DNA of 50,652 bases from Candidatus Sulfomarinibacter kjeldsenii (GTDB taxonomy: Bacteria; Acidobacteriota; Thermoanaerobaculia; Thermoanaerobaculales; Sulfomarinibacteraceae). The stretch's first letter is position 1. Every line of letters begins with the position of its first letter. Made by a program: the position numbers and the translations under genes. This document shows, in pieces, positions 41,358-49,630 of the stretch. The stretch is from the NCBI GenBank assembly GCA_014764485.1, contig JACXWA010000120.1:1-50652 (forward strand), read 5' to 3'. The notes below the pieces were generated by a model. It saw only the letters and a program-made list of their open reading frames with translations. It was not told the DNA's origin and did no database searches.

Positions 41358-41843
41358 TCAACGAGCTTTATTCCACGCTCCGAGATGGATGTGGGTGATG
41401 GCCACCGCCATGGCGTCCGCAGCGTCACTGGGTGGTTTATCATTGAGGGACAAAAGCCTCACCACCATATAGTTAACCTGTTGTTTTTCGGCCCGGCCGT
41501 GGCCGACGACTGCGGACTTGACCTCGGCGGGACTGTACGAAGAGACCTCGAGATCGAGTCCGCCGAGCACCGCCAGAATCACGCCCCGACTCTCGGCAAG
41601 CGCGAGGCCGGTCTTTGGATTGAGACCTAAAAACGAGGACTCCACCGCGGCACAGTCGGGTGCCAACTCCCCGACAACGTTGGCGAGGCGGTGCTGAAGA
41701 TCGGCCAACCGTCCGTGCCGGTGGTCGCCGCGCGGCCGGACAACGCCCGATTTCTCGAGCCGATAGCGATTTCCCTCGGCGATCACCAGTGCCCAACCAG
41801 TTGCTCTCGAACCGGGATCGATGCCGAGGACACGGACGCCCAT
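41358..41843 (-). CDS. ruvC: Crossover junction endodeoxyribonuclease RuvC
   Basis: RuvC resolves Holliday junctions by paired cuts after RuvAB migration. The 161-residue protein has the acidic residues of the active site: VRVLGIDPGSRATGWAL (Asp9), CAAVESSFLGLNP (Glu in the second motif), and SDAADAMAVAITH (paired Asp near the C terminus). It lies ten bases after yebC, the usual yebC-ruvC order, and far from ruvAB (37 kb away), so the three genes are not in one operon. Confidence 0.96.
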   Translation of the reverse strand: MGVRVLGIDPGSRATGWALVIAEGNRYRLEKSGVVRPRGDHRHGRLADLQHRLANVVGELAPDCAAVESSFLGLNPKTGLALAESRGVILAVLGGLDLEVSSYSPAEVKSAVVGHGRAEKQQVNYMVVRLLSLNDKPPSDAADAMAVAITHIHLGAWNKAR

Positions 41844-41853
41844 GGTCCCCGGA

Positions 41854-42603
41854 TCAGCCCTCGGCCAGAATTTCGTCGTCGATGTCGAAGTTGGCCCAAA
41901 CGTTCTGCACGTCGTCGTGGTCGTCGAACGCTTCCATCAGACGAATCATCCGTTGTGCGGCCTTGCCTTCCAGTCGAGTAGTGCTCGACGGTTCCATTTC
42001 CATTTGTGCTGCTTCGACCACCAACCCCGCTGCCTCGATCTGGTCTTTGACCGTGTGCAGTTCGTCCGGTGCGGTGTAGATGCGGAAATAGTCGGTGTCG
42101 TCTGTGTCGAGATCTTCAGCGCCGGCCTCGAGGGCCAGCTCTAGGAATTCGTCTTCGTCAAGTTCTTCCGAGCGGGGAACCAGAATCATGCCTTTACGGG
42201 TAAAGAGCCACGAGACGCAGCCGTTTTCCCCGAGATTTCCTCCGTATCTCGTAAAGAGGTGGCGGATCTCCGGAGTTGTCCGATTGCGATTGTCGGTGAG
42301 CAACTCCAACATCACCGCGACTCCGCCGGGACCGTAGCCCTCAAAGCTGATCTCCTCGTATGACACACCATCGAGCACTCCGGTGCCGCGATCGATGGCA
42401 CGCTTAATGTTGTCGGCGGGCATGTTGGCCGCCTTGGCCGCGGCGACCGCGGCGCGGAGTCGGGGATTGCTGTCCGGGTCGCCACCCGCCTCGCGAGCCG
42501 CGACTGTGATCTCACGGATGATCTTGGTAAAGACCTTGCCGCGCTTGGCGTCGGCCCGCCCCTTCTTGTGCTTGATCGTGCTCCACTTACTGTGACCCGA
42601 CAT
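41854..42603 (-). CDS. yebC: YebC/TACO1-family protein
   Basis: The 249-residue protein begins with the invariant SGHSKWSTIKHKKG and continues with AKAANMPADNIKRAI, YEGYGPGG-like SFEGYGPGGVAVMLE, and DDVQNVWANFDIDD at the end. YebC proteins were long viewed as transcription factors; recent work shows that members help ribosomes through proline-rich stretches. The ATG at 42603 is used since the family starts MSGHSKW. It is divergent from the kinase gene, with 464 bases between that hold promoters and hairpins. Confidence 0.95.
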   Translation of the reverse strand: MSGHSKWSTIKHKKGRADAKRGKVFTKIIREITVAAREAGGDPDSNPRLRAAVAAAKAANMPADNIKRAIDRGTGVLDGVSYEEISFEGYGPGGVAVMLELLTDNRNRTTPEIRHLFTRYGGNLGENGCVSWLFTRKGMILVPRSEELDEDEFLELALEAGAEDLDTDDTDYFRIYTAPDELHTVKDQIEAAGLVVEAAQMEMEPSSTTRLEGKAAQRMIRLMEAFDDHDDVQNVWANFDIDDEILAEG

Positions 42604-42675
42604 GAGGCCTCCCAACGCCTCCGCAGGGTAGCTGGCTATAGGCCTGCGGAGGTGGGCGCATTATAGCCCGCATGT

Positions 42676-42703
42676 TTGACGAACAATCCACTGTGGCTAA
42701 ATA
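42676..42703 (+). promoter_or_regulatory. Possible promoter upstream of the hairpin cluster
   Basis: TTGACG (42676-42681) matches five of six -35 bases. At 16 bases distance TAAATA (42698-42703) is only a weak -10. If real, it would transcribe the hairpin-rich stretch as a separate RNA. Confidence 0.3.
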
Positions 42704-42847
42704 TGCGCAGCAATCTGGGGCGGTTCTTCCCGTCGGGTTACGCGCCGCCTCCGTCGCCGCCGCTCATGGGCATTGGAGAACAATCCGTCATCGCGGTGCT
42801 TTGAGTCCAAACCCGTGACGCATGCAACGGACTACGCTGGAAATCCG

Positions 42848-42994
42848 CCCCGGCCTTGGGGTTGCACACGCAACCGTTCACTACGCCATCTTTGCCTCGC
42901 AAGGAAAGCTCCTGAGATATGCGGACCGGTGTCCTACACCTTCCGCGCGGTTGGTGAGGGTGTTCGAATACCCGATGGCGAGGCGTCAGCCTCG
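42848..42994 (+). ncRNA. Hairpin cluster, candidate structured RNA
   Basis: The gene-free stretch 42604-43067 contains five short hairpins in series: GGTTGC/GCAACC with loop ACAC (42860-42875), CTTTGC/GCAAGG with loop CTC (42890-42904), GGTGT/ACACC with loop CCT (42928-42940), GGGTG/TACCC around TTCGAA (42958-42973) and CGAGGC/GCCTCG with loop GTCA (42979-42994). CCCC/GGGG (42848-42851 and 42858-42861) may form an alternative stem. Two stems need a G-U pair on the plus strand and would have an A-C mismatch on the minus strand, so plus-strand RNA is favoured. It does not match tmRNA, RNase P, 6S or SRP RNA by any motif I know. Open frames on both strands across this stretch look spurious. Confidence 0.4.
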
Positions 42995-42995
42995 G

Positions 42996-43023
42996 TTGAC
43001 TTTGCACACCCGTCACCGATAAT
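42996..43023 (+). promoter_or_regulatory. Promoter of the kinase-TonB fusion gene
   Basis: TTGACT (42996-43001) and GATAAT (43018-43023) are 16 bases apart, each matching five of six consensus bases. Transcription would start near 43030, leaving a leader of about 40 bases with GGAG (43046-43049) and GAGG (43056-43059) before the ATG at 43068. The -35 lies immediately after the last hairpin of the cluster. Confidence 0.6.
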
Positions 43024-43067
43024 GAGGTCAGGACTCTTCGGTCAACGGAGAGATAGAGGGCGATTCA

Positions 43068-45941
43068 ATGAACGCGAGCATTTTAGTTATCGAATACGAA
43101 CCGCGTTACGTGGAACACCTGCGCGAAGCGCTTGCAGGGCCTGATTTTCATCTCGAAATCGCCGGCAATCTAGATGACGCGGTGAATCTCTGCGCTTCCT
43201 TCGAACCCGCCGTCGTCATCATCAATTCCGTTCTCCCCAATCTCAATATTGAGGATGCCATCACGCAACTTCGTGCTCGCGCAGGTTTGCGTGCGACCCC
43301 GTTTCTCATCCTGATGTCTGGTTATCGTGGAGAGACACCAAAAGAGGACGCGGTCCAATACGGTGCGCAGGACATTCTCGAGCGTCCATTCGGAGCGGAT
43401 GCTCTTCGTGAGCGTGTCGAGGAACTGATTCGGATCACACCCGATCCGGCTGCCACCCAGGCCATCCCGCAGGAGATGCTCGAGACTCTTCGCCGCAGCG
43501 CAGGCCTGTCTGACAGAGAGGCTCCCGTGACCTCTGACGACTTATTCGGGGACATTCTTTCAGACATGGAGGGGGGCGAACAACAGCCGGTGCAGGCGCC
43601 ACCCGAGATCACGACACCGCCGGTGGCCGAAGAATCCACCGAGGACTCGTCGCTCAACGAGGCACTTGCCGATATTCTTGAACCCGAAAAAGGAACCAAG
43701 CTGCGCACGACCAAGTCGACCGACGAGGAAGTGGACAAGCTGCTTTCAGATACCTTGTCCGGGCTCGATATTGCTGCCCTCAGGAAAAAACCGGTCGAGG
43801 CGGAACCCGTGGCGCAATCTGCCACCCCGACCTCACCTCCACAGGAAACCGAGAAACCGGCGGCTCCGCCGACCCCATCTGAACCTCCGGAGTCGTTACC
43901 GCCGGTTGAGGAGCCGGTTCCCGAGGAGAAACCGACGCATGTGACACCGCTTCCGGCGAAGCCTCCGCGGAAGAAGCCCCCTGGGCGGAAACCGCCGGCA
44001 GAGTCTGCGCCGCCAGACGCGTCTGAGAGCCCCGCGCCATCGGGCTCCGAGTTTGGCCAGTACGTTATCGAGGAGCATATCGCCACCGGTGGCATGGCTG
44101 ACGTTTACAAGGCCCGAATGATGGGCATGGAAGGGTTCCAGAAGACAGTTGCCATCAAGCGCATTCTCGGCAACCTCACTGACAGCGACGAATTTGTCCG
44201 CATGTTCATCGATGAGGCCAAGCTCGCCGCTCAACTCAATCACAACAACATCATCCATATCTACGACCTCGGAAAGGTCGATCGATCGCACTACATCGCG
44301 ATGGAGTACATCGAAGGACACGATCTTCGCTCAATTCTCGAATTGTGTCGTCAACGTGATGTGAAAATGCCGATCGAAGTCGCCCTCTACGTCACCAATC
44401 TGCTGGCATCGGCTCTCGACTATGCGCACAAGAAGCACGATTTTGAAGATCGAGCACTCGGGCTGGTTCACCGGGACGTGTCGCCCCAGAACGTCCTCAT
44501 CTCGTTCGATGGCGACATCAAGCTCTGCGATTTCGGCATCGCAAAAGCGGCCTCCAAGGCGTCTCAGACACGCTCTGGCGCGCTGAAGGGCAAGCTCCAG
44601 TACATGTCACCGGAGCAGGCGTGGGGTAAGGATATCGACCACAGGTCGGATATCTTTTCACTCGGCCTGGTGCTCTTCGAAATGCTGACAAACGAAAAAG
44701 TCTTCTCCGGCACGTCCGAGCTGTCGGTGCTCGAGCAGGTGCGAGACCCGATCATCACCGCACCGTCGATGAAAAACGCAGACGTCGACTCCGAGGTTGA
44801 TCGAATCATATTCCTCGCGTTGAGTGCTGAGCGTGATGAACGGTATCAGTCAGCTGAAGATCTCCAACGTGATCTTGAAAAGGTCATGCGCAAAAAAGGA
44901 TGGTCTGTCGATCGTTCGAATCTGGTTGCTTTCCTCGAAAGCCTCGATTCAGGGCGCCAGGTTCAGCCGGTCGCCGACGACGCATCCGTGACGCCGGTAC
45001 AGTCGGCCCCACCATCGGAGCCGCCACCGCCAGTCCCTCCCATCGAGCCGCCTGTTGAAGCCACTCCGGTGCCTCCACCAGCGGTAGAGCCTGAAGTTTT
45101 GCTTGCAGAGAATGATGGCCTCGATGGAGTCCTCTCTGTGACGCCGCCGATTTCAAGGAGTGCGGAATCCGGGATCGATGATTCCGGTTTCGGGCTCAAG
45201 AACGCAGCTGCCGGCGGCAATAAAAAGCGGTTATGGGTGGCGTTCGGCGCTTTGGCAGTGGTGTTGGCTGCGGCTGGGGGCTGGTTCTTCTTCGGTCGCG
45301 GAGGGCTCGAATCATCTCCGAGTTCGAGGGCTGTTCCAATCACGATTCCGGCAACCGAAACTCCTACACCGGAACCAACCGTGGGTTTGATGTCTGATCA
45401 GGAGTTGATCGAGAGAGCTCGAGAGGTTGCGGCTGCGGAGATCACCAAGCAAGAGGAAGAACTCCGCAAGCGCCTCGAAGAAGAGTTCCCAACACCGACA
45501 CCGATACCACCGACGCCGACGCCAACCGAAACTTCAACGCCCCTTCCGACCGACACACCGACACCGATTCCACCGACGCCGACCTCACCACCGCCGACGG
45601 CCACTCCGATTCCGCCGACTCCGACACCGTCGGTTCGCGAGGGTGACATTGTTGTCCCGGGCCCAGGCGTCATTCCGCCGGTGATAATTTACCGGGAACC
45701 ACCGAGGTATCCACCGGCAGCTCAGAGAATGGGTGAGTCCGGAGTAGTGGAAGCCGAGGCCTTGGTCGGAATCAACGGTGTAGTGGAGCAGGTTCGAATA
45801 ACCAAAGTCGAAGGCCGAAGTCTGGGATTTGAAAAGGCGGCCGAAGAAGCGATCTTCAAGGGTCGCTACAAACCAGCTACCAAGGGTGGGATCAAAGTCC
45901 GGGTGTGGGTGACGATCCGGGTGCCCTTCCAACTCGAATAG
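43068..45941 (+). CDS. Pseudo-receiver / Ser-Thr kinase / TonB fusion protein
   Basis: This 957-residue protein has four parts. (1) A receiver-like domain (1-120), which lacks the phosphorylation residues: the acidic pair is Glu9-Tyr10, the phospho-Asp position is Asn53, and the Lys is Arg106 (ERPF). (2) A Pro/Glu-rich linker (about 150-325). (3) A Ser/Thr kinase (about 329-625) with all catalytic residues: GGMADVYKA, VAIK (Lys364), HRDVSPQN (His468), DFG (Asp488) and YMSPEQAWG. (4) A membrane helix (about 722-741), a helical charged stretch, a TP-rich linker (TPTPIPPTPTPTETS), and a TonB C-terminal domain (about 860-957) with PPRYPPAAQRMGESG. The kinase should be cytosolic and the TonB domain periplasmic. 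A good promoter lies just upstream. The direction of signalling is unknown. Confidence 0.92.
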   Translation: MNASILVIEYEPRYVEHLREALAGPDFHLEIAGNLDDAVNLCASFEPAVVIINSVLPNLNIEDAITQLRARAGLRATPFLILMSGYRGETPKEDAVQYGAQDILERPFGADALRERVEELIRITPDPAATQAIPQEMLETLRRSAGLSDREAPVTSDDLFGDILSDMEGGEQQPVQAPPEITTPPVAEESTEDSSLNEALADILEPEKGTKLRTTKSTDEEVDKLLSDTLSGLDIAALRKKPVEAEPVAQSATPTSPPQETEKPAAPPTPSEPPESLPPVEEPVPEEKPTHVTPLPAKPPRKKPPGRKPPAESAPPDASESPAPSGSEFGQYVIEEHIATGGMADVYKARMMGMEGFQKTVAIKRILGNLTDSDEFVRMFIDEAKLAAQLNHNNIIHIYDLGKVDRSHYIAMEYIEGHDLRSILELCRQRDVKMPIEVALYVTNLLASALDYAHKKHDFEDRALGLVHRDVSPQNVLISFDGDIKLCDFGIAKAASKASQTRSGALKGKLQYMSPEQAWGKDIDHRSDIFSLGLVLFEMLTNEKVFSGTSELSVLEQVRDPIITAPSMKNADVDSEVDRIIFLALSAERDERYQSAEDLQRDLEKVMRKKGWSVDRSNLVAFLESLDSGRQVQPVADDASVTPVQSAPPSEPPPPVPPIEPPVEATPVPPPAVEPEVLLAENDGLDGVLSVTPPISRSAESGIDDSGFGLKNAAAGGNKKRLWVAFGALAVVLAAAGGWFFFGRGGLESSPSSRAVPITIPATETPTPEPTVGLMSDQELIERAREVAAAEITKQEEELRKRLEEEFPTPTPIPPTPTPTETSTPLPTDTPTPIPPTPTSPPPTATPIPPTPTPSVREGDIVVPGPGVIPPVIIYREPPRYPPAAQRMGESGVVEAEALVGINGVVEQVRITKVEGRSLGFEKAAEEAIFKGRYKPATKGGIKVRVWVTIRVPFQLE

Positions 45942-45956
45942 ACCATGGGGGAAAAC

Positions 45957-46184
45957 ATGTCCGGATTGACTGATGCGCAGAAGAAATTCTACGAAGATGC
46001 ACTAGAACAAACGAAGACAGAAATTCAGGACCTCGAGGGTCAGATCCAGGTAGAACTCGGGAAGGTCAAAGAGACGATTGCCGAACTACAAAATGCGCAG
46101 AAAGCCGCCAGGCAAATGTACGACGCCGCCTGCCAGCGGCTCGGGATACCCAACGACCTCGAGAACGACGAGTCGGGAAGCTGA
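45957..46184 (+). CDS. Small coiled-coil protein downstream of the kinase-TonB gene
   Basis: I do not recognise this protein of 75 residues (79 if translation begins at ATG 45945). It is almost entirely a heptad-patterned alpha helix (EDALEQTKTEIQDLEGQIQV and ELGKVKETIAELQNAQKAAR), followed by a short tail with one cysteine (AACQRLGIP). GGGGGAA lies at normal distance before ATG 45957. It starts 15 bases after the kinase-TonB gene and is likely cotranscribed. It could be a partner, adaptor or oligomerisation factor. Confidence 0.7.
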   Translation: MSGLTDAQKKFYEDALEQTKTEIQDLEGQIQVELGKVKETIAELQNAQKAARQMYDAACQRLGIPNDLENDESGS

Positions 46185-46187
46185 AGG

Positions 46188-46224
46188 CCCGGCATCGCGG
46201 AGCCGAACATTAGCGATGCCCGGG
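46188..46224. repeat. Imperfect stem-loop between the coiled-coil gene and accD
   Basis: GGCATCGC (46191-46198) pairs perfectly with GCGATGCC (46213-46220), and the outer bases CCC/GGG extend it with a one-base offset, enclosing a 14-base loop. It lacks a T-run and is unlike a standard terminator, but may end or attenuate transcription from the kinase operon before accD. Confidence 0.4.
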
Positions 46225-46302
46225 TTGACGTATTGAGGGCCGATCACCCGACGTCTTGATACCAATCGGGTCGGACGCGGCCGCGGAGAGACGGAGCTAT
46301 CG

Positions 46303-47103
46303 ATGGCCAATGACAAGAGCAGGTCTCAGGGTCTGTGGATCAAGTGTTCCGATTGCGGAGAGATCCTTTATCACCGCGAGGTGACCGGCAATCACCACGT
46401 TTGCCCACGCTGCGGGTACCATTTCAGGATTTCGGCGGAGCTGCGTTTCAAGATGTTTTTCGACAACGGAAAGTACAAGCGTCTTTTTGGCAAGATCCGT
46501 TCGTCTGATCCACTTGGCTTCGTTGACTCCAAACCGTACGCGGACCGGCTCAAGATCTACAACAAGAAGTTTAACGGTACTGACGCCGTGGTGGTCGCCC
46601 AGGGTGAGATCAACAAAATTCCGACGGTCATTGCGGCCATGGAATATGGATTCATGGGTGGTTCGATGGGCTCTGCGGTAGGAGAGAAACTGACCCGAGC
46701 CGTCGAACGATGCCTCGATCGAAAATTACCGTTGATCATAGTTTCATGCTCGGGCGGCGCGCGTATGCAGGAGGGGATCCTGTCTTTGATGCAGCTGGGG
46801 AAGGTTTCGGCGGCGCTTGCCCGACTGCGAGGCAAACGTCTCCCATATATTTCGGTGCTCACCGATCCAACCACGGGTGGTGTGACAGCGAGTTACGCGA
46901 TGCTCGGCGATCTCAACATTGCCGAACCAGGTGCCCTGATAGGGTTTGCCGGTCCGCGGGTCATCGAACAGACCATTCGCCAGACGCTGCCCGAAGGTTT
47001 CCAGCGCTCCGAGTTCCTTGTCGAACATGGCATGTTGGACATGGTAGTCCCACGACCCGAGCTCAAGGACACCGTCGCCCGATGCCTGTCGATGCTGCGG
47101 TGA
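46303..47103 (+). CDS. accD: Acetyl-CoA carboxylase carboxyltransferase subunit beta
   Basis: AccD with AccA transfers CO2 from carboxybiotin to acetyl-CoA, the first step of fatty acid synthesis. The 266-residue protein has the N-terminal zinc ribbon (IKCSDCGEILYHREV, CPRCGYHFRI), the carboxyltransferase signature GFMGGSMGSAVGEK, SGGARMQEGILSLMQ, DPTTGGVTASYAMLGD and FAGPRVIEQTIR. The gene begins 118 bases after the coiled-coil gene, behind GGAG. It overlaps folC by GTGA, the order accD-folC known in several phyla. AccA is not in the window. Confidence 0.96.
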   Translation: MANDKSRSQGLWIKCSDCGEILYHREVTGNHHVCPRCGYHFRISAELRFKMFFDNGKYKRLFGKIRSSDPLGFVDSKPYADRLKIYNKKFNGTDAVVVAQGEINKIPTVIAAMEYGFMGGSMGSAVGEKLTRAVERCLDRKLPLIIVSCSGGARMQEGILSLMQLGKVSAALARLRGKRLPYISVLTDPTTGGVTASYAMLGDLNIAEPGALIGFAGPRVIEQTIRQTLPEGFQRSEFLVEHGMLDMVVPRPELKDTVARCLSMLR

Positions 47104-48287
47104 AACTCAGGCCCCGATCTGTGGGCCGAATTCGGCCCGAGCTGGACGAGTTGCGGCGGGTACTCGCGGAGCGTGGCAACCCGCAACTGGACTTCCCCTC
47201 GATCCTGGTTGTTGGCACCAATGGAAAAGGTTCGACAGTAGCGATGCTCGAGGCCTTGCTCCGCACCCATGGCCTCGGTACGGGCCTTTTCACGTCACCC
47301 CATCTCGTACGGATCGAGGAGCGGGTGCGATTGAACGGTGTCCCGGTTGCCGAGACGGTGCTCGAATCGGCAATTGCATATTTTGACGAGTATCCGGACC
47401 TCACCTACTTTGAGACTATGACGGCGGCCGCTTTTGTCATTTTCTCCGAAGCACAGGTCGACGTGGCTGTTCTCGAAGCCGGGATGGGCGGGTCGTGGGA
47501 CGCTACCCGGCTGGCTGAAAGCGCGATTGCCGGTCTCACCAATATCGGCAGCGATCACGCAGGGTGGCTCGGCGCTGAACCGACCGAGGTTGCCCGAGAC
47601 AAGGGACGTGCATTGGTGGCCGCTGAAAAGGCGGTGATCGGATCTGGGGTGGATGACGATCTGGTGGATTGGCTCGGAGCGCCGGCGGCACAGCCTGCGC
47701 GATCGCTTGTCAGGTGCACGGATGCGGGCGGGGGCCGGGTTTCAATGAGCTGGGACGGCCGCGCCTCGAATGTCCGCATGCCTCTTGCCGGGGCCTATCA
47801 ATGTGACAACCTCGAACTTGCCATGGCGCTGGCCCTTGAAGCCGCGAACGCGGGTTGGGTGAGCCCGATCGAACCCCCCCGAATTCAAGTAGCACTCGAT
47901 GGACTGAGCTGGCCCGGCCGCCTTAGCGTTCACCGGTTTAAGGGGCGCGAAGTGCTGACCGATTGTGCACACAATCTCGAGGCTGCGAGAGCTCTGGCCG
48001 AACATCTTGATGAGCTCGAATGCCGCTACAACCTTCTTTTTTCCTGTCTCGACGACAAGCCGGTCGAGGCGATTGCGGAGATTCTCAAAGATCGTGTCGA
48101 TGAAGTGGTGGTCTGCCGGCTGGATGATGAGCGGGCGATGCCGCTCGAGCGCCTTGCTGCGGCCTTCCCCGGTGCCGAGGTTGCAGAAAACCCTCAATCT
48201 GGTCTCGATCGCACGCGCGATCCGGTTTTGGTGGCCGGGAGTATTCGGTTGGTTGGCGCTATTCTGGCGCTGGTGGAGAGGGCGTGA
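47100..48287 (+). CDS. folC: Folylpolyglutamate/dihydrofolate synthase
   Basis: FolC adds glutamates to folates, and in many bacteria also makes dihydrofolate from dihydropteroate. The 395-residue protein has the P-loop VVGTNGKGST, TSPHLVRIEERVRLNG, the VAVLEAGMGGSWDAT and NIGSDHAGWLG motifs, and the C-terminal Mur-ligase-like domain (VLTDCAHNLEAARAL). It is somewhat shorter than the usual 420-430. The GTG at 47100 overlaps the accD stop by four bases and is preferred; an in-frame ATG at 47082 would add six residues. The stop overlaps the dgt start. Confidence 0.93.
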   Translation: MKLRPRSVGRIRPELDELRRVLAERGNPQLDFPSILVVGTNGKGSTVAMLEALLRTHGLGTGLFTSPHLVRIEERVRLNGVPVAETVLESAIAYFDEYPDLTYFETMTAAAFVIFSEAQVDVAVLEAGMGGSWDATRLAESAIAGLTNIGSDHAGWLGAEPTEVARDKGRALVAAEKAVIGSGVDDDLVDWLGAPAAQPARSLVRCTDAGGGRVSMSWDGRASNVRMPLAGAYQCDNLELAMALALEAANAGWVSPIEPPRIQVALDGLSWPGRLSVHRFKGREVLTDCAHNLEAARALAEHLDELECRYNLLFSCLDDKPVEAIAEILKDRVDEVVVCRLDDERAMPLERLAAAFPGAEVAENPQSGLDRTRDPVLVAGSIRLVGAILALVERA

Positions 48288-49621
48288 TGACCGAAACCAT
48301 CGTGCGCCGCCGGACCCAATTGGAGGTCGACGAGACGAGCCGTCTGTCCCTTCATGCCATTCGCTCTTCCGAGGCGACCCGTCGCCGGAAGGTGGAGGAG
48401 GATCCGTCGGACATTCGACTGGCGTTCCAGCGTGATCGCGATCGAATCCTTCACTCGCGCGCCTTCCGTCGCCTCAAGCACAAGACCCAGGTCTTCGTTC
48501 CTCATGTTGGAGATCATCCGCGCACCCGCCTCACCCACACCCTGGAAGTCGGTCAGCTGGCACGCACGATTGCCCGCGCGCTCGGCCTCAACGAGGACCT
48601 CGCGGAAGCCGCAGCACTGGGCCATGACCTCGGACATACGGCCTTTGGCCACACCGGCGAATCAGTCCTCGACGAGATCCTTCGCGGCGTCAACCATGAG
48701 TTTTCGCTTCCCGAGAACGTCTCCTCTGCGGTTGGCAGGTTCAAACACAACTACCAGTCACTGCGAGTGGTCGACCTCTTTGAGCGTCGCTATGACCTCC
48801 CAGGCCTCAACCTCTCGGACCAGGTCCGGGAGGCCATTCTCAAACATACTTCATGGAAGGTGGATTACCCATTTCCGGTACCTGATCCTGGCGGCCTTTT
48901 TCTCGATAAACCGTGCCACTTCGAGGGCCAGGCGGTGGCGGTGGCCGACGAGATTGCGCAGCAGACCCACGATCTCGAGGATGGCTTGAGAGCCGGGTCG
49001 GTGGATCTGGAAACAGTCGAGGAGCTGGCGGTCTCGCAACGGGTGATCTCGGAGATTGGATCGGACCCGTATTTCAGAAACCAGCCCTGGATTCGCCAAA
49101 ACAGTCTCATCCGCGGTCTCATCCGACTCTTTGTCCTGGACGTCGTCGAGTCCTCGGCAGCACGAATCGACCGTTTTCTCGGACGCCATGAAATCTCCGA
49201 CCACGAGAGCTTCTCGGGGCAGGCTCGGGAGGTGTCGCAGACAACGGTTTGGATGTCGGCCGAGGTCGAGGAGTTCTTTTTAGAGCTCAAGGGCTTCATC
49301 TACGCGAAGATCATCAATCAAGGACCGGTCAGCCGCCAGGATTGGCGGGCGCGGAAGGTGGTCACCGCCCTCTTTGGGGCCTACTGGTCGGAACCGACAA
49401 TTCTGCCCGACTACCTCCTGATGCGCGCCACTGAAGAGCTCGATCTCCCCCATATCCGCGATCTTCCGCTGAAACGCGTTGCGGCAACCGTCGCCGAACG
49501 GTACCATTCGACTCCTGGCTTCGCGCGACTCATCGTGGACCATCTGGCGGGGATGAGCGATCGCTTCGCCCTCGAGGAGTACCGCACCTTGCAGTTGCCG
49601 TCGCCGGACCAGGATATTTAG
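48287..49621 (+). CDS. dgt: Deoxyguanosinetriphosphate triphosphohydrolase-like HD protein
   Basis: The HD-domain enzyme removes triphosphate from dGTP or other dNTPs. The 444-residue protein has RAFRRLKHKTQVF, the HD motif (TRLTHTLEVGQ... AAALGHDLGHTAFGHTGE), and a C-terminal region VEEFFLELKGFIY in the order of the dGTPase-like family. Substrate specificity, dGTP versus mixed dNTPs, is not readable from sequence. ATG 48287 overlaps the folC stop (TGATG); a GTG at 48284 is an alternative. Its 3' end carries GGAGGA for the next gene. Confidence 0.9.
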   Translation: MTETIVRRRTQLEVDETSRLSLHAIRSSEATRRRKVEEDPSDIRLAFQRDRDRILHSRAFRRLKHKTQVFVPHVGDHPRTRLTHTLEVGQLARTIARALGLNEDLAEAAALGHDLGHTAFGHTGESVLDEILRGVNHEFSLPENVSSAVGRFKHNYQSLRVVDLFERRYDLPGLNLSDQVREAILKHTSWKVDYPFPVPDPGGLFLDKPCHFEGQAVAVADEIAQQTHDLEDGLRAGSVDLETVEELAVSQRVISEIGSDPYFRNQPWIRQNSLIRGLIRLFVLDVVESSAARIDRFLGRHEISDHESFSGQAREVSQTTVWMSAEVEEFFLELKGFIYAKIINQGPVSRQDWRARKVVTALFGAYWSEPTILPDYLLMRATEELDLPHIRDLPLKRVAATVAERYHSTPGFARLIVDHLAGMSDRFALEEYRTLQLPSPDQDI

Positions 49622-49630
49622 GAGGACTCC

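Noticed and set aside
42958-42973. TTCGAA within a stem, resembling a tRNA T-arm
   Set aside because: No acceptor stem, anticodon arm or CCA at fitting distances.
42738-43016. Open frames on both strands in the gene-free stretch (92 residues minus; 66 and 123 residues plus)
   Set aside because: No ribosome site, low-complexity Pro/Arg/Ser-rich translations, mutual overlap on opposite strands, and coincidence with the hairpin cluster. Treated as spurious.
43322-44095. Minus-strand frame rich in Ser/Gly (257 residues)
   Set aside because: Mirror of the Pro/Glu linker in the kinase-TonB gene.
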